DNA from: Gnomoniopsis sp. IMI 355080
Lineage: Eukaryota; Ascomycota; Sordariomycetes; Diaporthales; Gnomoniaceae
DNA length: 64,000 nt
Reading direction: 5' to 3'
Assembly (NCBI GenBank): GCA_027946555.1
Contig: JAPEVC010000156.1
Location: 1 to 64,000 of the forward strand
Every line of letters starts with the position of its first letter. Position 1 is the stretch's first letter. Shown here in pieces: positions 10,665 through 23,265 of this stretch. The notes below the pieces were generated by a model. That model saw only the letters and a list, made by a program, of their open reading frames with translations. It did no database searches and had not been told where the DNA came from. Both the position numbers and the translations under genes were made by a program.

Positions 10665-13600
10665 TCATAGACCCACACTCTCCAGCACAAATCCGAACTT
10701 CATCTCCTCCACTTTCACTAGCAAATCCTCCCTGACCCCGGGCCCACACGCCGCCGTACCCACCCCGGCAACCTTATAATCCAGCCTCAACAGAGTCGCG
10801 TCCTCCGCCACCAGATCCGGAGGGTGCCGTGCCGCATGCACAGTCTCGATGCTGTGGTTACTCGCCACCCAACTGAAGAGTCCATCCGTATCCGCCGCGG
10901 CCGTGGCCTTCAATCCGGCCCCATGCGCATCCGTCAGCGCCACCCATCGCGTGTCCATCCGGTTGGCATTCTCTTGCGGGACCTCGTAAGGTGTTTGGAG
11001 ATCGGCCACAGCCTCGGCAGTGAAGATGCCCGTGCGCTGTGCGGCCTTCTTGTCCGGGTAGCTCTCGCCCGGGCCGAGGCCATACCACCGCACCTTGGCA
11101 AGAGACTTGTCGAGGCGGAGGTTGAGTCCTGCACGCGGCACGTGTGCGGGCATGGCGCCGTCGGGGGCGAGGGAGGTGACGTTAATTGCGAGCGCACCGG
11201 TGCTGTCGACCGTGTACTCGATGTGGGCGTGGAAGCCCCAGGCGAGGACCGGCGGGGTGAGATAGGTGTGGGCTTTGATGACGGCGCGCGTGGGATCCGA
11301 TGTGTCCACGGAGAAGGAGCGCAGTTGGGATTCGAGGGAGTCGACACCGAAGCGCTCCCAGTAGGGAAGGGAGCTGGGCACATCGTTGTCGGTGGCCGGG
11401 CGCCAGAAGCCGGGGATGATGGCGACGCGGGTGACGGGGTCAGGCTCAAGGAGGGGCACGCCATTGACGGCCCAGGAAACGGGCGCGCCGCGGGCGGTGT
11501 CAAAGGTGAAGGTGTAGTGTGGTCCAACGAGAGTTAAGAAGGAGCCTGACGAGGTGACTGTGACTGGGGACGTGTGCTTGTTTAGAGGAAGCGAGGTCGA
11601 GGCTGGTGAGGCCTTGGATAGCTGCCACTGCGTCCAGGCGATTTCATGCCCTGCAGTTAGGCTGGGGGTATCATCGCGATTGGTAAGAGACACTGTGACG
11701 AATACATCCTTGCTGCTCTTGAACTTTGATAGGGCGTCTTTAAGGTCGACTTCGCCTTTCTTGCCCGCATTGATGTCTGGGAGTTCGAACTTGCCAGACG
11801 AGAGAAAATGGGTCCTAGGGAAAATATTAGTCAAATTAAATGCGATATTGGATATGCGGTCTTACTCCTCGCCAAATTCCTCCACTCGATACGATCCAAC
11901 CAAATGCTTCAGGTCAATGAAGTCGTAATAGTTCTCGAGGGTGAGCGTATAGCCATTTACCGAGAGGCCCACCGGCTGGATCACCTTCTTGAACTCGGTC
12001 AAACCGGGCGTAGGCTCGTGGGTGCTAAAGCATAAGCCGTCCATGACAAAAGTGCCATCGTTAGGAACGTCCCCAAAGTCACCGCCGTAACCATAGTAGC
12101 CTCCCTTCCCGGTGCCATCGCCATCTTCCTTCCACAAACCGTGATTCGCCCACTCCCAGATGAACCCACCCTGCAATCGAGGGTGGGTCCGGAAGAGCTC
12201 CTCATAGTCTTCGAGCCATCCGGGGCCGTTGCCCATGGCATGGCCGTACTCACAAAGCACGACCGGCTTTTCGTACTTGCCATCCTTGACGCCTTCCGTT
12301 TCTGACAATTTGAGAAGGCGTTCAATGGGAGGGTACATGTAACTGTACATGTCGGACGTCTCCGCGTGGACATCGCCTTCGTAGTGGATTAACCTGCCCG
12401 GATCGAACTCTTTGGCATACGCGGTCATGGCCTTGTGGTTCTGTCCGTAGAAAGCCTCGTTGCCGAGACTCCAAATGATGACGGAGGCATGATTTTTGTC
12501 ACGCTGGACCATGTCTCGCATACGGTCTACATAGGCTTCTTTCCAAGTGGGGTTGTCGGAGGTGAACTTTGCGGCCTGGGGAAAGGTGAACTTTTTCCGC
12601 TCCTCATAGTCCATATGCTCCGGAATGTCCTGGGGGCGGGCCACAGCATCGTAGAAGCCGTGGCATTCAAGATCAGCTTCGTCCATGACCCATAGTCCCA
12701 GCTCGTCGGCCATGTCGAGGATCTTGGGGTGGGATGGGTAGTGCGAGCAGCGGAGGGCATTGATGTTGTGGGTCTTCATGAGAAGGAGATCTTGCTTGAT
12801 GAAGTCAAGAGGAACAGCGCGACCGAAACGAGGATGGTGCTCGTGGCGATTTACTCCGCGCAGACGAATAGGAGTGCCATTGACTGTCATGAGACCATTG
12901 ATGAGCTCCACCTTGCGGAAGCCTATTCTCTGGGAAACCACGTAGGGCTTGTCTGAGGTGGACTTGAGTGTCAACTGGACGGAATAGAGGTAAGGCGACT
13001 CGGCGGTCCACTTCTGCGGGTTGTTCACAGGCAAGGAAACGTCAATCTTGGACGTTCCGGCACCCACATCCACGGTCTTCGTCTCGATTGCAGTCCCACC
13101 ATTCTTGTCCAATTCAGAAAGAACCAGCTCCAGTGTGCCCTTGTCCTTGCTCAGCACATCGATAGTGGCTTCAAGCGTGGCATTCTCGTACTTGGCATCG
13201 AGATCTGTTCTGATGAACCAGTCTTGAATGGCAGTATCGGTAGGAAAAGCCAGCAGGGTGACGTCTCGGAAAATGCCTTTGCTGAGGTTCAGTGGATAAT
13301 TCACAATGATTCACGTGGGTTAGAACATACCTGACAGCCACCATTGATCCTGATCCTCGATGTATGTGCCATCGGACCATTGATAGACACGCACAAAAAG
13401 TTCGTTCGGCCCCTGTCTGTCGACATAGTCGGATACGTCGAACTCGTGGGGATTTCTCGCTCCCTGGGCATAACCCACTAGCTTTCCATTAACCCAAAGA
13501 TGATAGGCGCTGTCCACGCCGTCAAAGCGCAGTCTGACCTGATCCGAATGGCTCCACGTCCGCGGCACGTGGAAGGTCCTCTTGTAGGTACCAGTGGGGT

Positions 13601-13931
13601 TCTCGGTGGGGACATGAGGGGGGCAGACCGGAATGGGGTACTGGACGTTGGTGTACCAGGGCTTTCCATAGCCCTGGAGCTGCCAGTGGCCGGGGACGGT
13701 CTGCTTAGCCCATGGGACGTCATTGCCTATCTCGGGCGCGGGTGCTTCCAAAGGCGTGGAGGCATAATGGAAGTCCCAGCTGCCATTGAGGAGGAGATGT
13801 TTGTCGGGAATGAAATAGGAGCGGGCAGGGAGACAGTTGCGCCTGAAGACAGCTTCATTGCAGTAGTCAGGCTTGTGCTCGTCCTCCTGGAGGGCAAGGC
13901 TGGTGGGCGCCATCTTGAAGTATTGGCCCAT
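10665..13931 (-). CDS. Beta-galactosidase, glycoside hydrolase family 2 (LacZ/LAC4 type)
   Basis: Predicted to hydrolyse lactose and other beta-galactosides inside the cell; no signal peptide is present. Three exons, 13931-13331, 13276-11866 and 11814-10665 (introns 54 and 51 bp), give 1053 residues, typical for the LAC4/LacZ type. The N-terminal sugar-binding domain (LLNGSWDFHY, VPGHWQLQGYGKPWYTN), the Ig-like middle, the TIM barrel and the C-terminal beta-sandwich (small chain-like, ending after residue 760) appear in order. The acid/base Glu is in WSLGNEAFYG (about residue 474), the nucleophile Glu in VLCEYGHAMGN (about residue 543). Four CreA-type motifs 340-390 bp upstream fit glucose repression. 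A long antisense frame (10824-11537) is a shadow of its GC-rich third exon. Confidence 0.96.
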
Positions 13932-15357
13932 GGGTGTTGACGTACACCGGTATCACGGAAACGGAGAGAGAGAGAGAAGATATGGAACGTATATGGCCAG
14001 GACTTGTAGATATTTAATGGGATGCTGGCTGCAGGGTGCAGGTGGCCGCCATCCAGGGCGACGTGCCTTTTTCGTGTCTAGTGTTGCCGCAAGGTTACCG
14101 TACTCTGCAGCTCGTGATCATGAATAAGGAAGCTCCACAGACATGGGTCCGTGAAAAGTATTACTATGGTAGAACACTATGAGATGAGATGACCTGTTGT
14201 AGTAGAAGAGGGTTGACATCGAAAAACTGCTCTGCGCAGATTGGTCTTGGAGCTGCTTTGGGAACGTTGGAAGTGGGGCTCAAGAGCTACCCCGCACTAT
14301 CCCCACAGGGGTCACCCCACTGAGAGCGAATCCCTGTAATCAGTTCTCTGCTGCTGTACTTTACTTCGACTACCTGCTTCATCAGTTTTATATATGACTT
14401 GAAAAGAAATCAGTTATTTATAATGGCAAGTTGGAGAGGATTTCCCAAGCTTTCCACTCACAATAGTTGGATTCCACCCGCAGGTGAATATTACACTGTT
14501 GGAAACGAGAACATTCGGGGCACACGGGGCCGAGCCGGGCGAGTAACTGCAGGTGATCCCAGACTGGCCCCCTGTTGTCTCCACCCCCCTGTCCCTGGCT
14601 TGACTGCAGCATCAATTGATCAATCCGGGGAAAGTGGGTTGCTTCTGCCAGATTCATAACCGCACCTTTCAGAATTCAGTGCTTGTGATGCTAGCACGGC
14701 TGCTATTTTAGAGTTGATAACAGGGTCAATATGCTAGTGACTACTACTAGTAAATGACAATAATAGAGACAAGCAGGTAAGGGACCCAAATTTGTACTAC
14801 GAGCCACTATCGCGGTCCTGTCTATTCTTCCTTGTTGCAATTACGTGCGAAGAACAGCTTATTGGGCTCCATCTGCAGATCACTCTCCGATTCGGGGCGC
14901 AAGAAAGACCAGTACGCAGGTCGGCCTGGCTTACTTCGCTTTGCTTCGATACCACTGACTTCCTACAACTGAAATTTGAGCATCAGCTACTTCAGCTCTC
15001 AAAATGTCCAGATCAAGACTTATACTCAGCTAGATGAGGCACGTCACTTTTGGGTTGATATATTCTTCTTTGTTAATTCGGCGGGATGCATGGGTATTGG
15101 CCCTCCAGGCATTTGTCTGGATGATGCTTTTGGGGCTTTTCCAAGGTTATGACCGGACGCGGAGTTACCTCTAGGACGACGGGAAAGATTACATTAATAA
15201 CTTCCTAGAGAGGTACTCTTGACCCAACTATCCTACAATTAGCGAAACATTGGTTTCATACCTTTTTCAAAATCTATGGATCGTATCATGTACGAGCTCT
15301 GGAGCCCGAGCTTAGGAAGCGAAGGACCACTGCGACCTTTTGAGACCACCAATGAAA
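13932..15357. other. Promoter of the beta-galactosidase and gene-free region
   Basis: A pyrimidine-rich tract on the minus strand (13963-13980) lies just upstream of the beta-galactosidase ATG. The CreA-like cluster is listed separately. From about 14400 to 15357 there are only short frames without motifs. Confidence 0.45.
14273..14320 (-). promoter_or_regulatory. Cluster of four CreA-type (SYGGRG) motifs
   Basis: GTGGGG at 14273-14278, CCCCGC at 14290-14295, CCCCAC at 14301-14306 and CCCCAC at 14315-14320 all match the SYGGRG core in one orientation or the other. They fall 342-389 bp upstream of the beta-galactosidase start. CreA/Mig1 repressors bind such sites, usually in pairs, on carbon-utilisation genes. 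Binding is inferred, not shown. Confidence 0.6.
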
Positions 15358-17263
15358 TTATACAATGTGAGCCGCATCCTTCGCGCTCTTTCCATCAATC
15401 GAGCCTCGAAAGATACCCCTCCTTCCTTTCCATATGCGTTTCGTATACTGACGGAGAGCATTGAAGTCCCAGAGATAAAAGATATAGGCAAGGAGAGTGA
15501 TGGAAACACACACTACAATGACCCACCAGAATTTCACCGAACTTTGCCCAAGGAGATCAATGTTCATACCGAAGAGACTGGTACTAAAGCCCAAAGGAAT
15601 GAAGAGGGTCGCAAGAACAGTCAGCTTCTTCAGCCGTTGAGACTGTTCGATGGCCTTGCGCGATTCCTCTATTGAGACTTTTCCCATTGCCAGAGTTATG
15701 CCCTGATTGCACATTCGCAATAGCTCATTGCATCGAAAATGAAGCTCCTTGTAGTCTTCCAGCAGGCCTTCTGTTGTAAAGGCACTGGCAGCACTGCTGC
15801 GCCCAGGAATCTTGGCTGTGTCGGAATCTGAGGTTTGCCGGCGACCTGTTGGCAAAGAAAGACCTGGTGGCACGTTGTTGTTGGGCATTTGATTCCTAAG
15901 ATCGATCCCGTTGGAAGCTTGACCGTGCGTACTTCGTTCCACCAATCTGCGGAGCGCTCGGTGACCGTCTTTTATTTGTCGAGCATGCCTGTTCAAAATG
16001 TTGGAGAAGTACTGGAAAGTCCCGAGCACGTCGGTCAAAATTCCTTCATTGATGATGTTATTTGTCTGAAATTGAATCTTGGACTCCATGAGATTCAGAA
16101 ACTGCACCTCTGAAAAGGCAGTGTGCGCAAACAACGGAATGCACAGGGATAACGGATCTTGTGGCGCTTGACGAACCAAATCAACAAGCGAAATAATTGA
16201 TTCATACTGCAAAGGAAGGACTGCGGTGCTTTGAGGGACCTCTGCTGAAGCATTGGCTCCTGGGTCCAGACGATTAGCAGTATTGCGAAATGCCATTTTG
16301 TGGTGATGTTGCAGGACTGGGAGTGAGGTAGCCTTGGATTCAATGTGTTGCGTCCATGGTCCCGGTGGTGACTTGTCCAACGGTCTACCCTGGTCCATCC
16401 AAACAATGACTGAATGCGTGCATTAGCATCACAATGCTGTTCGTAATCGTCAACTTTGTCTCTTACCAGACCAGCCCTTTTCTGTCTTCGTGATGCATAG
16501 TGAAATCCACTGTTCAATGACAGAGAAACGTGAGCATACTGTGGAGTACTCTCGCACCAGGGAGTCTCCACAGCACACCTTGGTAGAGCATAGCTGTTGT
16601 GCTTTGTAAATTGCCAGCTCTGCAATTTGTTGAGCCCGCTGCGACTGAAGATCCTGACCTCCAAAGTCATCACGATGGAGTACAGTGCTTACGCAAAGTC
16701 GAAAGATGTTGACTGAGGAACTGGGAAGCGATAGGAGACTGTACGCATGTCTGTCGATGTTTCCACAGAGGAAGTCCATGTGTCGCCTGAAGAATTCTGG
16801 GTCCATGTTGTACTTGCTCCCGATGACCGAAACCCATGAAGGTGATACGAAGCCTCGAATGAAGACCAGTTGCCCCGAACCATCCACCGGAATGGACGTT
16901 GTAGTGTAGAAGTCCTCATGTTGTTCTTGGCCATATGGTTGAACGTCCCATTTCTTCTTGCCGGTGTTGTAGACCACAACCAGATCATGAGGTTGCTCAG
17001 ACGTCGAAAAGAAAAGGTGGGCGTCTTTTTCTGATCTCACCGGACCGAGAAGACTGCGGTCCTGTAGCATCCATTCGCCGAGATCGACATAGTTGGTTCC
17101 TGGGAAAGTAGAGGTATTTGAGTATCGCCTTGAAAGCGAGATGATTGCTCGAGCGTAATTTTCCGATGTGACTGTCCAATCAGGGAATATTAGGTTCCGA
17201 TGCGGTCGTGAACACACGATGAGGATATACTAGAACCTTACGCGTGGATTTTCTGCGCTCCAT
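15358..17263 (-). CDS. CorA-like Mg2+ transporter family protein
   Basis: Three exons, 17263-17242, 17171-16467 and 16409-15358, with introns of 70 and 57 bp, give 592 residues. The first exon is only 22 nt (MERRKST...); it is supported by GTAAGG, a CTGAT branch motif and a CAG acceptor that restores frame. The long cytosolic N-terminal part is followed near the C-terminus by the CorA hallmark: a first membrane helix ending in LGFSTSLFGMNI (GMN motif) and a second helix (FWWVIVVCVSITLLAYIFYL). This two-helix topology is that of pentameric CorA channels. Filamentous fungi have many such divergent CorA-like proteins whose ion is untested. Divergent from the STAND receptor gene. Confidence 0.85.
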
Positions 17264-18390
17264 CCTTAAATCAATATCAGCCAAATAGTGATGTAATCTG
17301 CGAGACTGTATCAGAGCAGAATCACGATAGATTGCACAGCAGTATGCGTCTCTTATACATCCGGTTTGTCGACTACTTATGCTGTAGACTTACCGTACCT
17401 AGACCCAAGCAGCCTTATAAGGCCGCCTCGGCCGGGTTCCTTCCAATGAGAACTGTCAAGCTCTAGGAATCGAAGTGTAGCATCCGAACGTTTCGCTGCC
17501 AATTGAAATTTCGATCATTTTGCGGCGTAATTTTGTGCATTTGGTTGTTACTCTGTATATACATAGTCTATTAGCTACTCCTGCAAGTCTTATCAAGTAT
17601 AGAAGAAGTATACGATGTACGGAAGAATTCCGCTTATCCCTGCAAGGCTGTTGGTAGGAGTGGGCGCTTACCTACAAGGTAGGTAGGTAGGTACCGAGCG
17701 GATCAGGTTTGCAACGCGCGCTTTTTATCCCGGAAAACGCTCCTGTCTGCACCCCGCCCGCCTGCATGGGCAAATTACCAGACAGCCAGGTAAGATCACG
17801 AGAACGCACCATATATCACAGTGTGGACTCAATATGTATCAATGTACAATCCGTAGCACTTTCCAGTGTGGCAAGATCTCATTTATACAGATTACCGATG
17901 CTCCAGCTATAGTCGTAGACACTAAGTCATGGCACCCCAGGTCTCGAAGAGGAAACAAGCGGACCGTACTCTTGCGTGCGAGCGGTGGTTACCGTTGCAA
18001 TGTGCAAGTCTCATGCACAGCCTCGGAAGGGCTTAAACTTGTGCGCGGGCGCACGGCGCAGCAAGCCTTTTTATGTCACCGGTTACGCGCCGGACGCCAC
18101 TTGGTCGCATACCATATGCCAGAGTTCCATGAGGCTGCTTACTGCTGCTGCTGTTGCTGCCGTCAGACGCGGGTCAAGGTAACCAGACTGTGTGAATTAG
18201 GCCCAAAATATATCTGGGCACCCGAGCCCCCAAGCCTTTTCTAGATACTACGTACTGCTTATCTACCTACCTAAAGTACCTAGGTACCTAAGTAGGTAAA
18301 TACCCAGATATGCTGCGCGGCGGCGCGCCGTACACATACTCAATTTCAGGTTCCATCCTATCTTCTCATTCCGCCATCTTACTTCAGCTC
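17264..18390. other. Divergent intergenic region with TACCTA/TAGGTA microsatellites
   Basis: This holds the promoters of the CorA-like gene and the STAND gene. Two clusters of 4-bp steps occur: AGGTAGGTAGGTAGGTA around 17680-17695 and TACCTACCTA...TACCTAGGTACCTAAGTAGGTA around 18262-18298. They include one copy of the ACCTAGGT palindrome seen throughout the window. The frames at 17709-18244 show no motif. Confidence 0.5.
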
Positions 18391-18408
18391 ATGAGGCGCC
18401 TGTCATGA
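18391..18408 (+). promoter_or_regulatory. uORF overlapping the STAND gene start codon (ATGA)
   Basis: ATG AGG CGC CTG TCA TGA encodes five residues and its TGA (18406-18408) overlaps the main ATG (18405-18407) by two bases. This arrangement can permit termination-reinitiation or dampen translation of the receptor. The uORF is seen directly; its effect is inferred, and depends on the transcript starting upstream of 18391. Confidence 0.5.
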
Positions 18409-21400
18409 CTACCAATACCGGTCTCACGGACTTCGCGAGCACTGGCCGCCTTCGGGTCCTGCTAGATCCAGGCGGTAAAATTTCTCAGAATGGCGCCGAG
18501 TAAGACAAGTTAAGGCGCTCAGTCCGTTACCCTCACTAATCCCCACGTCCAGTATTATCCTTATTCCTGGCACCGGCACTACCTCTCCAGAGAATTGGCC
18601 GTTCGCCAAGCAAGAATGGCTCGACAATCTACCTGGCTCGGGAGCTGGGGCGCGCATCCTTGCATATGAATACAGTTCTCCATTTACGAGCAATAGGCCA
18701 TCGTGGGAATCAATCCTGATGCTGGGTTACGACTTTCTCCAGCAACTGAGTGGAACGCGAGGGACAGCTGACCCAGACTCTGTAGGTTAACTAAGAATTT
18801 CAGGAACAGACCGTAGATCCCTTCCAGCAGCCAGCGTACTTACGTATAAGTTTTTTTTAGGCTGCCATCAAGCCCATCGTGATAGTGTGCCACAGTCTAG
18901 GCGGTCTTATTGTTAAACAGGCTTTGTGTGTTGCCAACAAGCAGTTCTCTCGATATGGACCAACTGTCAATGCTGTAGCAGGGGTGATATTCCTTAGCAC
19001 TCCGCATCGCTATGGCGGCGCCAACTACAGCTTGACACGGTTTCGCGACGTCCTGGAAGTGACAAGCGGCAGGGCTTTCAAAACGCCAATTGCTAACATC
19101 GAGCAAGAAGGCGCTATGTTGATTGACCTCGCGGATAGATTCGAAGGAATTCTGTTTCGGACTCCCATACTGTCCGTGTACGAATTGAGAGAGACCAAGA
19201 ACAGTTCCACACCACTGCGCCCAAAATACCAGCTGGTAAATACCCGAAGCTCAACAGGAAGGCATGCGCTGACTGCAAATCTAGTTGGTAACTCGTGAAG
19301 CTTGTGCGATTAATGCTCCAATGGAGACAGTCATTGGCCTCAATCTCAATCATCACGATACCTGCATCTTCACCGACAGCATTGGAGACGAAGGCCTACC
19401 TGAGCTCAACCATTTTATTCACCAGACTCTACTTGATGCTGAGCATCTTGTTGCACTTCGGCTTAGAGATCGTAGGTTACCTCGCCTGTCCAATAGCGTA
19501 TGGAAGCCGCGGGCTGTCTACAGCAGGGGCCGCAGGCGCTAACGGTCTCAGAGGAATTTCAGTACGCAACCACAAGCGCATACTCACCCACAATGAGCGA
19601 GCTGACGCTGAGAGGTAAGCTCCAAAGTCCGTACTGTGATGAGACCACTGCGACCATACTAACGACGGCTAGACGAACTACCGAGTACAGATGAGTGGCC
19701 CTCGAATAGAGCAACAGAGGGCACATCTCTTTCGGAGTTTGAAATGGTATATCCAGTTACGCCAGAGGCTGGAAACCCGAAGCGCCTTCAGTTGCCATGT
19801 TTTCTCCTCGACGTCCATCCTGCCAATGAGGACTTCTGTGGCCGCGAAGATGTCATGGAACGTCTCGCAGCTGAATTATTGCCTTCAAAGAACACAGTAA
19901 CGGCGTCAGGCACAGGTCTACGACAATTTGCTCTTTGCGGATTTGGTGGAATTGGTAAAACCGAGGTCGCCCGCGAGTTCGCTAGACGACATAAAGATTC
20001 CTTCGATGCAGTATTCTGGGTCGTGGCGGACGAGGTGGCTAAGCTTGACCACCACTACCAGCGGATATCTCTGACACTGGGACTCGAGAGTGCCTCAGAA
20101 TGTAAGAGTCAAGTCGTCAGCAGAGAGACCGTGAAAGGGTGGCTCTCCAATCCTCAACACTATCTATCAACCTCGGGCGAGGCTATTCGACCCGGTCAAG
20201 CTACGTCTGAAGCCACTTGGCTGCTTATCTTCGACAACGCAGATGACCCAATGATTCTGGCGGACTACTGGCCTCAGGGAAGTGGGTCCATTCTCATCAC
20301 TAGTCGCGACCCACTGGCTAAGAATATCTTCACGAGGAAGCCTTCGGGCCTGGATCTTGGCACACTCACACAACATGAGAGCCTTTCTCTATTCCATCAA
20401 CTCACTACGGCTTTCGTCGACCCCGAAGATGACACAGCGCGACAGATTTCTGATGCAATTGGTGGTGTTCCTCTGGCCATCTCTCAGATGGCGGGCATTA
20501 TTCGTCGACAAGACCTCACGCTGTCAGAATTTCTTGAGCTATACAAGGATCATGAAGAGCAAGCGAGTCTATACGAGACCAAGTTCGACACCAATTTGAT
20601 CACATATCGGCACTCTCTTTCGACCGTTTGGGCATTTGAAAAGCTGAAACCTCAAGCTCGACAGCTATTGGAACTGATTTCATTCCTTGATCCAGATGCC
20701 ATCGGGGAGGATTTGTTGATGCAAATCTCCATGGAACTGCTTTGCAAGGACTCTGCGACCTTTAAGAAGAGTCACTACCTCGAGGCTCGAGCTGATTTAT
20801 TGCAGTCCTCTCTTGTGCAGAGAGACAAGCCAAACCAGCAGGTCTCAGTCCATCGCATAGTCCAAGATGCAATTTTGACAACAATGGACGTTGAGATGAA
20901 ACGGTCTATATTTGGCCAGATAATACGAATACTCTGGGCAAACTGGCCATCGGCCATGCCTAAGCCTTCTAAGGAGCCGAAGCTACCTCAGCCCAAATCA
21001 AGCGGCGGCAGACTACACGTTGAGAGATGGCCTGTTTGTGCGGCGATTTACCCCCACGTCATACGGATGCACCAGCTATGGCCGACCATTCTACACCCGT
21101 CCGAAGCCACCGGGCTGCATTTTGCAAAGCTACTGAATGAGGCTGCATGGTAGGTGTCGCATCAACTACTCAAGCATTTCCCTTCTTATCTGACAATACT
21201 AGGTATCAAAAGGAGCGTGGACGGACAGCTGGCTTCGACGGCTTTTTCGAGACCGCTCGCAAGATCTGTGAATCCTCAACACATGAAGATCGGGACTCCG
21301 TTCTGGCAGACATATATTTTTGCCTGGGTTCTGTCGCCATGGATGCAAGCGACTTTGATACCAGTCGTCAATACAAGGAGCGATCTTTCGACCTCGTTTC

Positions 21401-22171
21401 CAATATTTGTAAGGAAATGGGAACTGCAGACGAGAGACTGTATCTCGCCTATGCAGAGCGAGGAATCTCCCGCATCCAGGATAGGCGGTACGAGGAGGGT
21501 GAAGCCGATTTGAAGGAAGCTCTGCGAATTCGCAAAGCTCTCGGCAATTATATTCCCCGTTCAGGCGAGGCTAATTTGAGCTGGTCTCTCCTTGCTCAGG
21601 GCAAGCTTGAAGAATGCAACACGCTTCTCCTCGACAGTCTAGTGGGCAGAGAAAGGGCCTTAGGCAAGGACGACAGAGAATCTGTCCGCACGGGACTGAT
21701 TCTGTATGTTCTCGGCAACCTCCGTGCCGCTCAAGACCAGTGGGATGAGAGCTTCGAATACCACCAAAGAGCGTGGCGTCATATGCGCGCAACTGTGGGC
21801 GACAAAGACTTTTACACTGCAAATATTACCCATAAGATGGCCGAGCATCTTATGCGACTTGGCCGAAGCGAGGAGGCGATGTGAGTGCTCCCACCCGCAA
21901 TTCGCTGTCCAGACTCCTGACTCCATATAGTGATATGGTCAATGTGGCGTTGAATATCTGGTCTGTTGATACAAACGTGCATAAGCCTCAAATCGCCCGT
22001 ACCACTTTCTTGAAGAGCAAGTTGTTCGAGATGACGGGCAAGGCGCAAAAGGCTTCTATTGCTCTTAGAGTTGCTAATCGTTTGAGGAACGAGATCATCA
22101 AAGATGATCGGGAAGTGGCAAGCTTCACCAAGGAGGATTTTGATAACATTGTTGCTTTCTGGGCGCGTTGA
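18405..22171 (+). CDS. STAND/NLR-like receptor: alpha/beta-hydrolase, NB-ARC, TPR
   Basis: Eight exons (18405-18499, 18553-18781, 18861-19235, 19285-19471, 19552-19614, 19673-21149, 21203-21880, 21931-22171; introns 49-80 bp) give 1114 residues with all phases consistent. The N-terminal part is a lipase-like alpha/beta hydrolase: ILIPGTGTTSPENWPF, then nucleophile elbow VCHSLGG (Ser about 120) and a C-terminal NHHDTC His motif. The NB-ARC domain follows: FCGRED, P-loop GFGGIGKT (406-413), Walker B LLIFDNADD (500-508), ILITSRD and GGVPLAIS. After about residue 810 come TPR-like helical repeats. Fungal proteins of this design act as intracellular surveillance proteins, some in vegetative incompatibility or programmed cell death. 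The ligand and the enzyme's substrate are unknown. The 3' end converges on the HAD gene 175 bp away. Confidence 0.9.
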
Positions 22172-22346
22172 GGATGCACTTACTCTTTTCCCTGAATTCA
22201 TAAATGATAGTGTGCCACCGATCGAATTGCAGCTTGCCTAATGTCTCCTCGGCTTCCAAGCTACACATCATGAGACCCTCGACGACACTGATGGATGGCG
22301 AAACAGGCATTCAATGCGTCGCTTTGCCAGTTGCCAATTCAAACAC

Positions 22347-23265
22347 TCATGGCGGCACATGGATGCCATACTGCTTGTAATCGAAGTGCTCCAGACTTGG
22401 TATGCTTTCAGCCCAGCCGTCGTCAATGTTTCCTGACTGCCAATCGTCCCCGACCTCAAAGGACCCGGACCTCCCAGCCAGCACATCTTTGTACCTAGCT
22501 TGATACTCAGCAGCGACATCGGCATTCGGTACCCAGACCACCCTCATCCCAGCACGTCTCCCGGCTTCAACACCGGCCACGCTATCTTCAAATACCAGAC
22601 ATTCGTTGGGCTTGATGGCATTCTCATTCGAGCCTATCGCCGAGTTGATTACATCCAGCGCAAGTAGATATATATCAGGGGCTGGCTTCCCTCGGCCGTA
22701 TCGTACACGCGTGTCGTCACCCAGAATCCGCCTTTCGGCCTGGAAGTAGTCAAGTAGTCGTTTAGTCTCGGGCCTTGTAGTCTTCAACTCGTACGTTTCG
22801 CTTTTGGTACTGGAGGCCAAACCTAGCTCAATTCTATTTCCAGAGGCACTATATGCGCGACTCAAGTTCGATAAAAGCTTTTCTGAACCAGGAAGTGGCT
22901 CGCAGTTCTGAAAGAGTCGTCGCATATGTTCCTTTGATTCTTGAGCCCATTGTTCGCGTGAGATGGGTAGTTGTGCGTAGTCGTGGAATAGATCTCCGTT
23001 GGATGAGTCTGGAACACCCATGAGCTTCGCTCGAATTGACGAAGTCAAGATCGGCCTCCCATATTTTTCCAGAAGCTGATTTATTGAGAGGGTAATGACA
23101 TCCTCCGAGTTAATCAGAAGCCCGTCCATGTCGAAGATACATGCGCGAATTGCGGGGAGGCTGAAACAGTCTTTGTTAGTTGGGGGGAGCACAGATACAT
23201 ATTCCCCCAGAAAGTTGCAAGCATCCATGCAAACAGCTCACTTACTCGTTCTCGCGAAAGGCCAT
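22347..23265 (-). CDS. HAD-superfamily sugar/nucleotide phosphatase
   Basis: Exons 23265-23246 (20 nt) and 23160-22347, with an 85-bp intron (GTAAGT...TTTCAG, phase 2), give 277 residues. The short first exon supplies Met-Ala-Phe-Arg-Glu-Asn; without it the protein would begin inside intron sequence. HAD motifs are complete: nucleophile FDMDGLL (Asp about 17 and 19), motif II Ser-Ser-Thr (GLASSTKS), the Lys in RGKPAPDIYL, and motif IV VFEDSVAGVEAG. The cap domain inserted after motif I marks subfamily I phosphatases, such as pseudouridine-5'-phosphatase, glycerol-1-phosphatase and 2-deoxyglucose-6-phosphatase. The exact substrate cannot be told. Cytosolic, no signal peptide. Confidence 0.9.

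Noticed and set aside
10824..11537. 237-codon plus-strand frame
   Set aside because: It is antisense to the GC-rich third exon of beta-galactosidase, whose frame is supported by catalytic motifs.
17172..17217. GTG start for the CorA-like protein
   Set aside because: GTG is not a normal start here, and an upstream ATG exon plus a 70-bp intron gives a better model.
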